Positions 8,208-17,230 of a DNA stretch of 64,000 nt are shown piece by piece. Numbering within the stretch: position 1 is the stretch's first letter; every line of letters starts with the position of its first letter. The position numbers and the translations under genes are program-made. Source of the stretch: Bradyrhizobium sp. 21. GTDB lineage: Bacteria > Pseudomonadota > Alphaproteobacteria > Rhizobiales > Xanthobacteraceae. Under the pieces are notes generated by a model. The model was given only the letters and a program-made list of their open reading frames with translations, ran no database searches and was not told the origin of the DNA. Location of the stretch: NCBI RefSeq assembly GCF_023073335.1, contig NZ_JADPJG010000012.1:1-64000 (forward strand), in the 5' to 3' direction.

Positions 8208-9224
8208 TCAGCGCCTTGAAAACCGCCGCTCGCGCGCCTTGTAGAGATGGTCGCTGATCAATTGCCGGAGCGTTGCCGGGTCATCGAACTCGAGTTGCAC
8301 GGCGAACGGCACGATGCCGTCGGGGACGTCGTCGCGGCCGCGCAGGCGCGCGAGATCCTTTTCCGTCGTCACCAGCGTGAGCTGCTCGCGCTGCGCCCCG
8401 GCTACGAGAGCTGCGATCTCGTCGTTTGAAAACATGTGATGATCGGCGAAGGGGCGCGTGCGCGCGACTGCGACGCCGCAGGCACGCAGGGTGCGGAAGA
8501 AGCGTTCGGGATCGCCAATGCCGGCGAACGCGAACACCGGCTTGCCCGACAGTCTTGCGACCGACTCGGCGTCGGGTCTCAGCCGTGCGCGCAGCTCGGG
8601 CTTGTTGCGCTTGGCAAGCTCGGCCGCGACATCGTTCGCGGCACGGCCGTCGCCGATCAGCACCAGCGCGTCGGTGCGCGCGAGCTGCGCCTTCAGCGGC
8701 GCACGCAGGGGGCCGGCCGGAAAGACCTTGCCGTTACCGATGCCGCGCTCGCTGTCGATCACGATCAACGAGGTGTCCTTGAGCAGGCGCGGGTTCTGGA
8801 AACCGTCATCCATCAGGATCACGGTGGCGCCTTGCGACTTCGCCAGCACGACGCCGTCGAGGCGGTCGCGCGCGACCGCAACAGGGACGTCGCGCGCCAT
8901 CATCAGCGGCTCGTCGCCGATGTCGGACGCGGTGTGACGCATCCGGTCGACCATTACCGGGCCCTTGAGACTGCCGCCATAGCCGCGGCTGAGCACCACC
9001 GGCGTCTCGCCGAGCTCGCGCAAGAGCCCGGTCAGCGCCAGCACGGTCGGCGTCTTGCCGGCGCCCCCGACATGGTAGTTGCCGACGCAGATCACGGGGA
9101 TGCCGGCGTCCACGCCCTCGCGCAGCATGCGTCGTCCGGTGATCGCGCCGTAGAGCGCACCCAGCGGCCCCAATGCCTGCGACTCCAGGGAACGTGGCCG
9201 GTACCAGAAGGCCGGCTCACGCAT
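8208..9224 (-). CDS. lpxK: Tetraacyldisaccharide 4'-kinase
   Basis: The 338-residue LpxK phosphorylates the 4' position of the lipid A disaccharide precursor at the inner face of the cytoplasmic membrane. Visible features are the N-terminal amphipathic segment, a P-loop GGAGKTPT at about residues 53-60, LSRGYGG, DEPLMMA and DDGFQN at about 139-144. The ATG overlaps the end of waaA by 8 bases, so translation is coupled. It is the last gene of the lipid A-Kdo operon, and length is normal for the family. Confidence 0.96.
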   Translation of the reverse strand: MREPAFWYRPRSLESQALGPLGALYGAITGRRMLREGVDAGIPVICVGNYHVGGAGKTPTVLALTGLLRELGETPVVLSRGYGGSLKGPVMVDRMRHTASDIGDEPLMMARDVPVAVARDRLDGVVLAKSQGATVILMDDGFQNPRLLKDTSLIVIDSERGIGNGKVFPAGPLRAPLKAQLARTDALVLIGDGRAANDVAAELAKRNKPELRARLRPDAESVARLSGKPVFAFAGIGDPERFFRTLRACGVAVARTRPFADHHMFSNDEIAALVAGAQREQLTLVTTEKDLARLRGRDDVPDGIVPFAVQLEFDDPATLRQLISDHLYKARERRFSRR

Positions 9225-10533
9225 TGGCGGCCCCCATCTCGATCCGCAACTGCAACAGATAGGGCTCGAGCGCGGTCATGGTGCGGTTGAGCGCGCCGCC
9301 GAGATCCTCGACCACGCCGTGGCCTGCGCGCTGCATCTTGTCGCGCACCGCCGGATCGGCCAGCAACTGCCCGAGCTGCTTGACCAGCGCCTCCTGCGTG
9401 TCGGCCTGGCGCGCGCCGCCGCCGTGATCGAGCGCCGCGTAGACATCGGCGAAGTTGAAGACGTGCGGACCGTGGACGATGGCCGCGCCGAGCTTGATCG
9501 CCTCGATCGGATTCTGGCCGCCATGGCGGATCAGCGACCCGCCCATGAACACGATTGGCGAGAGGCGGTAGAACAGGCCGAGCTCGCCCATGGTGTCGGC
9601 GACATAGACGTCGGTCGTAGCTGACGGCAGTTCGTCGCGCGAGCGCAGGCCCGGCTTCAGGCCCGAGGCGGTGATCATGCCTGATATCTGGGAGCCGCGA
9701 TCCGGATGCCGCGGCACGATCACGGTCAGAAGCTGCGGGAAGAAGCCGGAGAGGCTGCGATGCGCCGCCACCAGCATTTCCTCCTCGCCCGGATGGGTCG
9801 AGGCCGCGACGATGATCGGCCGCCCGCGCGTCATCGCCATCAGCCGTTCGAGCCTGGCGGGATCGGCCGGCGGCGCCGGCACGTCGAGCTTGAGATTGCC
9901 CGTGGTGAGAACGTCGCGGCCGCCAAGCGCCGAGAAACGTTCGGCATCCAGCTTCGACTGCGCGAGGCAGATGTCGAAGCGCGACAGCAGCGCCGAGATG
10001 GTGCCCTGCATGCGGCGCCAGCGCGGGAAGGAGCGCGGCGACATCCGTCCGTTGATCAGCACCATCGGCACGCGGCGCGCCGCACCCGCCAGGATCAGGT
10101 TCGGCCACAGATCGGATTCGATGAACAGCGCCAGCGACGGCTTCCAATGGTCGAGGAAGCGCGCGACATAACGCGGGGAATCATACGGCACGTATTGATG
10201 GATGACGTCGGGCGGAAAGCGTTTTGCCACGACGGCGGCCGAGGTGACCGTGCCGGAGGTGAGCAGAATGCGCAGGTTCAGATCCCGCAGTCGCTCGATC
10301 AGCGCGGCCGCGGCCAGCACCTCGCCGACGCTGGCGCCGTGAATCCAGACCAGCGGGCCGTGCGGCCGGACGTCCCGGGACAGGCCTCGCCGCTCGCCGA
10401 CCCGCGCGGGATCTTCCTTGCCCTGTTTCAGGCGCCGCTTGATCAGCACGGGCGCAAGCGGCACCAGGCCGCGCGCCAGGCGCCGATACATCCGCAGCGT
10501 CATCGGCAGCGAGCCGGGCAGCGATTTAGGCAT
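9217..10533 (-). CDS. waaA: 3-deoxy-D-manno-octulosonic acid (Kdo) transferase
   Basis: WaaA transfers Kdo from CMP-Kdo to lipid IVA. The protein has the N-terminal anchor, the WIHGASVGEV motif with the catalytic Glu near residue 71, the acceptor-side ESDLWPN, and the C-terminal GT-B domain with ASTHPGEE and FMGGSLIRHGGQNPIE. The start MPKSLPG at 10533 is chosen because it overlaps the upstream acyltransferase stop by 8 bases, the same spacing as waaA-lpxK; a Met 10 codons further upstream is possible. The product is 438 residues. Confidence 0.95.
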   Translation of the reverse strand: MPKSLPGSLPMTLRMYRRLARGLVPLAPVLIKRRLKQGKEDPARVGERRGLSRDVRPHGPLVWIHGASVGEVLAAAALIERLRDLNLRILLTSGTVTSAAVVAKRFPPDVIHQYVPYDSPRYVARFLDHWKPSLALFIESDLWPNLILAGAARRVPMVLINGRMSPRSFPRWRRMQGTISALLSRFDICLAQSKLDAERFSALGGRDVLTTGNLKLDVPAPPADPARLERLMAMTRGRPIIVAASTHPGEEEMLVAAHRSLSGFFPQLLTVIVPRHPDRGSQISGMITASGLKPGLRSRDELPSATTDVYVADTMGELGLFYRLSPIVFMGGSLIRHGGQNPIEAIKLGAAIVHGPHVFNFADVYAALDHGGGARQADTQEALVKQLGQLLADPAVRDKMQRAGHGVVEDLGGALNRTMTALEPYLLQLRIEMGAANA

Positions 10534-11239
10534 CTGCAGGTCCCGGGCGGCCGAGCTGCGCATAGGCGCGGCGGGTCGCCTCGTTCAAGGTTTCTTCCAG
10601 CTCGAGCCGCAACGCTTCCATGGCGGCGGCGTCGGCATCGGGCGGAACGTGGATTTCCTTGATGCCGACCAACGCGCCCCGCCCGAACGGCAAATTGATG
10701 GTGGTACGGTCCCAGTTCTTGAGCCGGACGAAGCGGCTGGTCGCCATCGCAAAAGGCATGATCGGCCGCCCCGATTCCCGTGCCAGCATGATGATGCCGA
10801 GCCCGGCCACGCGCGAGCGCTTGGGAACATCGGCGGTCAGCGCGACATTACAACCGTCCTCGAGCGTCCGCACCATTTCCTTGAAGGCGCCGACGCCGCC
10901 CTTGCGGTGAAACGCGCCGCCATGGTCGCCGGACCCGCGGATGGTGCCGATGCCGAGCCGCTCGGCGGCAATCGCGTTAAACTCGCCGTCGCGGTGACGG
11001 GAAATCAGGACCCTGGCCTTGTAGGAGTCCTTGTTCTTGATGAAGGGGGTGAGGAAATGCTGGCCGTGCCAGAAGGCGAAGATCGCCGGGATCTGCGGCT
11101 CGACGCGGTCATAGACGTCAGGCGGATCGAACGTGAATCTGTTGGTCCGCCAGACCAGACGCAGATATTCGGCCGCCAGGACCCCGACGGCACGCTGAAC
11201 GAAGCTGCTTCGCAGCGCGTCGCGAAGCAGCTTTTTCAA
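10526..11239 (-). CDS. Lysophospholipid acyltransferase family protein (DUF374)
   Basis: The 237-residue protein has a DUF374-type pattern: IFAFWHGQHFLTPF with the H-x(n)-D-like acyltransferase core, VLISRHRDGEFNAIAAERLGIGTIRGSG, LTADVPKRSRV and LARESGRPIMPFA. The family is related to lipid A/phospholipid acyltransferases. Location directly upstream of waaA suggests an acylation step in lipid A maturation, as proposed for rhizobial relatives; the exact acyl donor and position are unknown. Its start overlaps the DUF4170 gene stop by 4 bases. Confidence 0.9.
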   Translation of the reverse strand: MKKLLRDALRSSFVQRAVGVLAAEYLRLVWRTNRFTFDPPDVYDRVEPQIPAIFAFWHGQHFLTPFIKNKDSYKARVLISRHRDGEFNAIAAERLGIGTIRGSGDHGGAFHRKGGVGAFKEMVRTLEDGCNVALTADVPKRSRVAGLGIIMLARESGRPIMPFAMATSRFVRLKNWDRTTINLPFGRGALVGIKEIHVPPDADAAAMEALRLELEETLNEATRRAYAQLGRPGPADA

Positions 11240-11478
11240 CGCGCCGGTTCTTGATTCGGGTCGAGCAGCCGATGGAGATGGACGATGAAATAGCGCATCT
11301 GCGCGTTGTCGACCGTGCTCTGCGCCTTGGCGCGCCAGGCGACGTGGGCGGACGCATAGTTCGGATAGAGACCGACGATTTCGACATCGTCGAGATTCTT
11401 GAAGGTGTTGTGCTCGAGATCGAGCAGTTCGCCTCCAATCACGAGATGAAGCAATTGTTGCGGGGCGCTATCTGGCAT
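11236..11478 (-). CDS. DUF4170 domain-containing protein
   Basis: This 80-residue protein matches the alphaproteobacterial DUF4170 pattern (LLHLVIGGELLDLEHNTFKNLDDVEIVGLYPNYASAHVAWRAKAQSTVDNA...YFIVHLHRLLDP, key positions only). The ATG at 11478 has GGAA about 9 bases upstream; a longer reading would need TTG. It sits inside the lipid A operon with a 4-base overlap to the acyltransferase, so a small accessory role in that pathway is likely but unproven. Confidence 0.88.
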   Translation of the reverse strand: MPDSAPQQLLHLVIGGELLDLEHNTFKNLDDVEIVGLYPNYASAHVAWRAKAQSTVDNAQMRYFIVHLHRLLDPNQEPAR

Positions 11479-11538
11479 GGCTTCGGTTCCTAACGGGCTG
11501 CCCGGCAAAGCAGTGTTCGACAAGCACGACGAAGCGCT

Positions 11539-12357
11539 TCACGGCAAGGGACGATTTCGGAAATGCGCGACAATGTCCGCATGACGATCGCGCCCCGCTG
11601 CCACCAGCACCCCGTGCGTTACTTCCCGGCGGTTATAGAGGATGGGATCTCCGGAGAGGTCGCTCATCCTACCATCCGCTTCCTGCACGATCAAATCGGC
11701 CGCCGCAAGGTCCCAATCATGGCTGTTGCCTCCCGCAAACGCCGCATCCAGCGCACCATGGGCGACCCGGCACAGCCGCAGCGCCAGCGAACCGATTCGC
11801 GGATGCAGCTTGATCTCGCCCAGCGACGGCTTCAAGCGCTCGACCAGGGGCTTCGGGCCCGCGACGCGGGCGAAGTCGAGCTCGGATCCGCTCGTCGCCC
11901 GCACCAGCTTCTCGTTCAGCGTCGTGCCCTGCCCGCGGGCCGCGAAGAAGAACTCGTCGCTGGTCGGCGCGAACACTGCCCCCAGCACCGGCGAGGCATC
12001 CTCGACCAGTGCGACGCTGACGCACCATTCGTCATGACCATTGAGGTAGTTGCGGGTGCCGTCGATGGGATCGACGACCCAGGTCAGCCGCCGCGACAGC
12101 CGCACCGCGTCGTCGGCGCTCTCCTCCGACAGCCAGCCATAATCGGGCGTCGCTGCGCGCAGGCGCGCTTCGAGCAGATCGTTGACGGCGATGTCGGCTT
12201 CGGAGACCGGCGAGGACGCGCCCTTGGTCCATTTCTTCAGCTCGGTGCGGAACATCGAGCGCGCGAGCGCCCCCGCCTCCCGCACCGTATCTCTCAGCAG
12301 CGCCGCATCGCGCGTCAGGATGGTCGCGTCCAGGGGTTGCGCGTCAGCGTCCGCCAA
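11539..12357 (-). CDS. Inositol monophosphatase / CysQ-like phosphatase
   Basis: The 272-residue protein is a Mg-dependent, Li-sensitive phosphatase fold. Metal-site motifs are EES (about residues 78-80), WVVDPIDGTRNYLNG and the second metal motif NSHDWDLAAADLIVQEADG. Substrates in this superfamily include inositol phosphates and 3'-phosphoadenosine 5'-phosphate; sequence alone does not separate these. The start is TTG at 12357, overlapping the pmbA-like stop by 14 bases, with GAGGG upstream; no ATG or GTG alternative keeps the N-terminal domain. Confidence 0.88.
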   Translation of the reverse strand: MADADAQPLDATILTRDAALLRDTVREAGALARSMFRTELKKWTKGASSPVSEADIAVNDLLEARLRAATPDYGWLSEESADDAVRLSRRLTWVVDPIDGTRNYLNGHDEWCVSVALVEDASPVLGAVFAPTSDEFFFAARGQGTTLNEKLVRATSGSELDFARVAGPKPLVERLKPSLGEIKLHPRIGSLALRLCRVAHGALDAAFAGGNSHDWDLAAADLIVQEADGRMSDLSGDPILYNRREVTHGVLVAAGRDRHADIVAHFRNRPLP

Positions 12358-13747
12358 GCGTCAAACCCTCGATGCGCACCGTCGGCGCATTGACGCCGTA
12401 GCGGAACTCGAGATTGTTCGCCGGCTGCATCGACTTGAAGATCTCGAACAAATGGCCTGCGATCGTCACCTCGCTGACGGGATAAGTGAGCTCGCCGTTC
12501 TCGATCCAGAAGCCGGAGGCGCCGCGGCTGTAATCGCCGGTGACGCCATTGACGCCCGAGCCGATCAAATCGGTGACGTAGAAACCCTGCTTGATGTCGG
12601 CGATCAGCTCGGCCGGCGTCGGCGTGCCGGGTTCGAGATGCAGATTGTAAGCCCCGGGTGAGGGCGAGGAGGAGACGCCGCGATGGGCATGGCCCGTGGT
12701 GGTGAGGCCGAGCTCGCGCGCGGTGGCGCAGTCGAGCAGCCAGGTCGTCAGCACGCCTTCGTCGATCAGCGCGATCTTCTTCACAGCCACGCCCTCGGCA
12801 TCAAACGTCTGCGAACGCAGGCCGCGCTTGCGCAGGGGATCATCGATGATGCGGATGTTTTTCGAGAACAGCTGCTGGCCGAGCTTGTCCTTGAGGAAGC
12901 TGGTCTTGCGCGCGATCGAGGCGCCGTTGATGGCACCGACGACATGGCCGACCAGCGAGCCCGCGACGCGCGGATCGAATACCACAGGCACCTTGCAGGT
13001 CTCGACCTTGCGCGGATTGGCGCGCGCCACCGTGCGCTCGCCGGCGGAACGTCCGACAATCTCGGGCGACAACAGATCGGCACCATGCGGCGCCGAGGTG
13101 AAATCGTAATCGCGCTCCATGCCGGTGCCTTCGCCAACGATCGCGGTCGCCGAGATGCCCTGGCTGGAACGCAGATAAGAGCCGTGGAAGCCGGTGCTGG
13201 TGACGAGCACCATGCCGCCCATCCCGGCGGAAGCCGAGGCGCCGCCGGATTTGGTCACGCCCTTCACGCCGAGCGCCGCAGCCTCGGCTTCGAGCGCGCG
13301 GCGCTCGAGCTCCGGGGTCGCGGGCACGTCGGGATCGAGCAGGTCGAGATCGGGGAAGTCGCGCGCGAGCAGCGCCGGATCGGCAAGGCCGACATATTTG
13401 TCGTCGGGTGCGACGCGCGCCATCGCGACCGCGCGTTCGGCAAGCTTGGTCACGGCATCGCCACTGGCGTCGTTGGTCGAGACCACCGCCTGGCGCCGGC
13501 CGACCAGCACGCGCAGGCCGACATCGTCGCCCTCCGAACGCTCGGATTCCTCGACGCGGCCATCGCGCACCTCGACGCCTTGCGAGACGCCCCGCACAGC
13601 GACCGCATCGGCCGCATCCGCGCCGGCGCGTTTGGCAGCCTCCACCAGCCGCTGCGCGAGATCGGAGAGCGCGGACTGGTCGAACAGGTCGCGATTGGCT
13701 GTGGGCGAATCCTTGGGCGAAAGCGTCGAGCTTGGTGAAGGGTTCAC
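12344..13747 (-). CDS. pmbA: TldD/PmbA family metalloprotease-like protein
   Basis: This PmbA/TldE-type protein has 467 residues. Conserved features include VRDGRVEESERSEGDDVGLRVLVG, the DFTSAPHGADLLSPE region, VVFDPRVAGSLVGHVVGAINGASI, LIDEGVLTTWLLDCATARELGL and GDYSRGASGFWIENGEL. TldD/TldE heterodimers process peptides such as microcins and antitoxins; TldE/PmbA subunits lack the metal site. The GTG at 13747 with AGGA upstream is chosen over a GTG 14 codons earlier. It is the first gene of the lipid A operon, and that linkage is conserved in rhizobia as I recall it. Confidence 0.9.
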   Translation of the reverse strand: MNPSPSSTLSPKDSPTANRDLFDQSALSDLAQRLVEAAKRAGADAADAVAVRGVSQGVEVRDGRVEESERSEGDDVGLRVLVGRRQAVVSTNDASGDAVTKLAERAVAMARVAPDDKYVGLADPALLARDFPDLDLLDPDVPATPELERRALEAEAAALGVKGVTKSGGASASAGMGGMVLVTSTGFHGSYLRSSQGISATAIVGEGTGMERDYDFTSAPHGADLLSPEIVGRSAGERTVARANPRKVETCKVPVVFDPRVAGSLVGHVVGAINGASIARKTSFLKDKLGQQLFSKNIRIIDDPLRKRGLRSQTFDAEGVAVKKIALIDEGVLTTWLLDCATARELGLTTTGHAHRGVSSSPSPGAYNLHLEPGTPTPAELIADIKQGFYVTDLIGSGVNGVTGDYSRGASGFWIENGELTYPVSEVTIAGHLFEIFKSMQPANNLEFRYGVNAPTVRIEGLTLGGR

Positions 13748-13863
13748 AAACGAAATCCTGTTGGGGCGAGGTTCGGGACCGGAACCCACAGATGTGCCCT
13801 GATAGCGCGGACTTCAAGCATTTTCAGCCCACCAAAAGCTCAGATTCGCACCTTGCGCGCAAC

Positions 13864-13902
13864 GTCTCGTCAATCATGCGTGCCAAGGTCTTGTCAATCA
13901 TG
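13864..13902. repeat. Direct repeat in divergent promoter region
   Basis: GTCTCGTCAATCATG (13864-13878) and GTCTTGTCAATCATG (13888-13902) are 15-base copies with one mismatch and a 24-base period. They lie between pmbA and the DUF6101 gene and could be regulator half-sites. Confidence 0.35.
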
Positions 13903-14012
13903 AGCCGCAGTGACGGTGGGTTAACCAGCCTTTTTAAGCGGTTTCGGAAAGGCCCGCGCTAAGGTCCTCGCATCGACCGGGAACATAATCCTGGCGGGGG
14001 AGAACTAAAGCC

Positions 14013-14531
14013 GTGAGGCGTCAAACAGCAACAAGCGGGATCGCTCCCGCCGGGTCGAGCCGCAGCTTGCGGCTCGACCCCCTTTCCCTTCCGGTCCGCT
14101 TCGATGCGCATGATCCGCGCGCCGACGGCTACACCAGGCAGATCGAGCTTCATCGCGAACGCGTCGTGCTGCGCCGTGCCGTCCGCGGCATGCGGATGGC
14201 GATCAACGTCCGCGTCAGCGACTTCACAGGCGTCGCGCTGCGCGGCACCGACGAGGCGCAGACCCTCGTCCTCGTGCATCGCGACCCCTCGCTCTCCGTT
14301 CCGCTGCTGGTCAGCGCCGATGGCGACGAACTCACTGAAGCTTGGGCGATCTGGAGCGAGCTGTTCGCGCTTCCGCAACTCGACGAAGGTGCACGCAGAC
14401 CCGCAGCCCGCCGTCGCCGCGCCAACGCGATCCGCGCCCGCCGTCCAAAATTCCTGATGCGCCGCCGCGCCGGCATCGCGCGCGAGCTGTCGGTTCATCG
14501 CGAAGAGCGCGAGATCATCGCGAGGAACTAG
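14013..14531 (+). CDS. DUF6101 family protein
   Basis: The 172-residue protein is very Arg-rich, especially after residue 125, with a central beta-like region (RVVLRRAVRGMRMAINVRVSDFTGVALRG and LVLVHRDPSLSVPLLV). This is the pattern of a bradyrhizobial conserved family annotated as DUF6101. The GTG start follows a GGGGGA Shine-Dalgarno. Function is unknown. It is convergent with ubiA, and the stop codons overlap slightly (14528-14531). Confidence 0.8.
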   Translation: MRRQTATSGIAPAGSSRSLRLDPLSLPVRFDAHDPRADGYTRQIELHRERVVLRRAVRGMRMAINVRVSDFTGVALRGTDEAQTLVLVHRDPSLSVPLLVSADGDELTEAWAIWSELFALPQLDEGARRPAARRRRANAIRARRPKFLMRRRAGIARELSVHREEREIIARN

Positions 14532-15460
14532 GCCGCCCGCATCACGGCATCCACGAGCAACCCTGCAAACAGCAGCGCTCCCGCATATTTGTTCGAATAG
14601 AACAGGCGCTTGCAGAGTTCGGGATCGTCGATCCTGAGCCGCGCGATCTGCCACGCCAGATGCATGGCGAAGGCGGCAAGCCCGAGCCAGGCCGGCCAGC
14701 GCGCATCGCCCGACGCAATCGCCACGCCGATCAGCATTACCGCAAGGCCATAGAACAGGATCAGCGCCTGGTGCGTATGCGCGCCGAACAGGCGCGCGGT
14801 GGACTTGACGCCGATCAGCGCGTCGTCCTCGGCGTCCTGATGCGCATAGATCGTGTCATAGCCGATCACCCAGGCAATCGAACCGGCATAGAGCACCAGC
14901 GCCGTGACGTCGATGCGGCCGAAGGTGACAGCGAAGCCCATCAGCGCGCCCCAGGAGAAAGCGAGCCCGAGGAAAACCTGCGGCCACCAGGTGACCCGCT
15001 TCATGAAGGGATAGACGGCGACGACCACGAGCGAGGCGATGCCGGTCACGACGGCAAAGCGGTTGAACTGAAGCAGCACGACGAGCCCGACGAGCGCCAG
15101 AGCGACCAGGAAGGCCAGCGCCTGCTTCACGGTGAGTTGCCCCGACGGCAGCGGCCGCGAGCGGGTGCGCTCGACCTTGTCGTCGAGGTCGCGGTCGGTG
15201 ATGTCGTTCCAGGCGCAGCCCGCCCCGCGCATCGCGAAGGCGCCGATGAAGAACAGGACGATGGTGAGCGGCAGGCGCCGAACATCGTGCGCCATGCCGG
15301 CGGCGAGCGCTGCCGACCACCAGCACGGCATCAACAGGAGCCAGGAGCCGATCGGACGATCGAAGCGCGACAGCCGCAGATAGGGCCGCGCCCATTGCGG
15401 CGCGCGCGTATCGACCCAGTTGCCGGTGGAATCGGCAACCCGGGCGGACGCGTCGCTCAT
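14528..15460 (-). CDS. ubiA: 4-hydroxybenzoate polyprenyltransferase
   Basis: The 310-residue integral membrane prenyltransferase attaches the polyprenyl chain to 4-hydroxybenzoate in ubiquinone synthesis. Both Asp-rich motifs are present: NDITDRDLDDKVERTRSRPL at residues 85-104 and YDTIYAHQDAEDD at 201-213, with about nine membrane spans. The start at 15460 overlaps the upstream gene's stop as ATGA, showing translational coupling. Length is usual for the family. Confidence 0.96.
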   Translation of the reverse strand: MSDASARVADSTGNWVDTRAPQWARPYLRLSRFDRPIGSWLLLMPCWWSAALAAGMAHDVRRLPLTIVLFFIGAFAMRGAGCAWNDITDRDLDDKVERTRSRPLPSGQLTVKQALAFLVALALVGLVVLLQFNRFAVVTGIASLVVVAVYPFMKRVTWWPQVFLGLAFSWGALMGFAVTFGRIDVTALVLYAGSIAWVIGYDTIYAHQDAEDDALIGVKSTARLFGAHTHQALILFYGLAVMLIGVAIASGDARWPAWLGLAAFAMHLAWQIARLRIDDPELCKRLFYSNKYAGALLFAGLLVDAVMRAA

Positions 15461-16137
15461 CGGGTCAGGACGTTGCCGTTGAGTGTGTCGAAGGTGCTGC
15501 CGCCCTTCTTGCCGGCATTGGCCTCGGGCGCCGAGCCCGAACCCAGCACTTCGCTCAGCGACGGCCCGACCGGACCGCGCGGCTGGTTCTGCATCTGCTG
15601 CGCAACGTTGCAGACCTTCGTCGTCATGGCCTCGGTGTTCTTGTGGCCGTCCTTCATCTGCGCGCCGACATTCGGCGGGATTCCGCATTTGGCGGCGTTG
15701 GACTCGATGTACTTGATCATCTTGACTTCAGCCTGGCTGAAGTTGCGGATCAGCTTGCAGGCCTCGTCCGGCGCGGCATGACGGTCGCTCGCGGCCTTGA
15801 TCAGCTTGCCGCGCTTTTCGGCTTCCTCGCGCAGGGGCATGAAGGCCTTCATGCAGTCCTCGCCGGGACCGCCCTGCGTCGGTGGGGCCGCGCTGAAAGC
15901 GCCGCCACCGCCACCGACGGGCGCAGCGCCGTTCACGGGGAAGGACGACTGCGGCGCGCCGCCGACGGAGGCGGTCGGCGCGGCGCCGTTCACGGGCGGA
16001 AACGCGGAACTGGTTGGGGCCTGGCCGGGCAGCGGCGCCGGGAAGGCGCTTTGCGCATAGGCGCCCGCGGCACCCATGACAACCATAGGGACGGCGACCA
16101 TGGCGGCAGTGATCGGAACCATCAGATGACGGATCAT
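15457..16137 (-). CDS. Conserved secreted protein upstream of ubiA
   Basis: The 226-residue protein starts with a signal peptide (MIRHLMVPITAAMVAVPMVVMGAAGAYAQ). A Pro/Ala/Gly-rich linker with two SxFPxxNGAAP-like units follows, then a helical domain with three Cys (EDCMKAF, DEACKL, TKVCNVAQQ). Family not recognised beyond a rhizobial hypothetical. It is coupled to ubiA by a 4-base overlap, although a periplasmic role in ubiquinone synthesis is not evident. Confidence 0.8.
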   Translation of the reverse strand: MIRHLMVPITAAMVAVPMVVMGAAGAYAQSAFPAPLPGQAPTSSAFPPVNGAAPTASVGGAPQSSFPVNGAAPVGGGGGAFSAAPPTQGGPGEDCMKAFMPLREEAEKRGKLIKAASDRHAAPDEACKLIRNFSQAEVKMIKYIESNAAKCGIPPNVGAQMKDGHKNTEAMTTKVCNVAQQMQNQPRGPVGPSLSEVLGSGSAPEANAGKKGGSTFDTLNGNVLTR

Positions 16138-16345
16138 CAAGGCAGTCTCTCCGGCAGGAGCTAACGGGGTTCGGCGTCTTCCCAATTGAAGCGCAACCAG
16201 CGTGTTCGCATTTTACGATTCCCGCCGGCCCTTAACAACCCGTCGAATAGGGCAAGAGCGCGGCGCGCCGACGCACCAATTTGGCAATATTTACCCCGAA
16301 AGTACTGCTTTCGGTTAAGAACGGCGCAAATCGGACCTTCGAGCG

Positions 16346-17098
16346 ATGCCCTCCCACGATTTCCGCGGCCCCCGCCTGTTCGTCGACGCCCCCCTTGCCC
16401 AGGACGGCAGGGTCGAGCTCGACCGCGACCAGAGCAACTATCTCGGCAATGTGCTGCGGCTCGCCGCCGGGGCCGAGGTTTTGGCGTTCAACGGCCGCGA
16501 CGGCGAGTGGCAGGCCGCCATTGAAGGCCGTAAGCGGCCGGACGGCCTGGTGATCCTCCAGCAGACCCGGCCCCAGGACCGGCTGCCCGACCTCGCTTAC
16601 GTCTTCGCCCCGCTCAAGCATGCCCGGCTCGATTACATGGTTCAGAAGGCCATCGAGATGGGCGCCGCCACGCTTCAGCCGGTCCTGACCCGGTTCACCC
16701 AGGCCTCCCGGGTCAATACAGAGCGGATGCGCGCCAACGTCGTCGAGGCAGCCGAGCAATGCGGCATCCTCAGCATTGCCACTGTCGCCGAGCCGGTGCC
16801 GCTGGACCGCTTCCTCAGCCAGCGCGCCGCAGGCCGCCTGCTGATCTTCTGCGACGAGGCGGCGGAGGTCGAAAACCCCATTCAGAGCCTGCAAGGCGCG
16901 CGTGAGGCCGAGGGCATCGACGTGCTGATCGGCCCCGAAGGCGGCTTTGCCGAGGAAGAACGTGCGCTGCTGCTGCGCCAGCCGAAAATCCTGCGGCTGG
17001 CGCTGGGACCCCGGATCATGCGCGCCGACACGGCCGCGGTGGCTGCGCTGGCGCTGGTACAGGCCGTGCTGGGCGATTGGAGCGGCCAGAGCACCTGA
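16346..17098 (+). CDS. rsmE: 16S rRNA (uracil(1498)-N(3))-methyltransferase
   Basis: The 250-residue protein of the SPOUT superfamily methylates N3 of U1498 in 16S rRNA. It has the N-terminal PUA-like region (RLFVDAPL...NYLGNVLRLAAGAEVLAFNGRDGEW) and the C-terminal trefoil-knot SAM site with LIGPEGGFAEEE and LGPRIMRADTAAVAAL. VFAPLKHARLDYMVQKAIEMG and RFTQASRVN are also family-typical. It lies upstream of hisZ. Confidence 0.96.
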   Translation: MPSHDFRGPRLFVDAPLAQDGRVELDRDQSNYLGNVLRLAAGAEVLAFNGRDGEWQAAIEGRKRPDGLVILQQTRPQDRLPDLAYVFAPLKHARLDYMVQKAIEMGAATLQPVLTRFTQASRVNTERMRANVVEAAEQCGILSIATVAEPVPLDRFLSQRAAGRLLIFCDEAAEVENPIQSLQGAREAEGIDVLIGPEGGFAEEERALLLRQPKILRLALGPRIMRADTAAVAALALVQAVLGDWSGQST

Positions 17099-17230
17099 TC
17101 CCGGCATTGGCCGACCGTTAAGCGATTGATCCTTTGGAGGTCGAAACCACTATCGGGCCATGCTAAGGCCTGCGCCAATTCCTGTTCCTTCCTGCCCTGC
17201 CCGGTTCCGCCGGGACGATGGACCCCCGAG

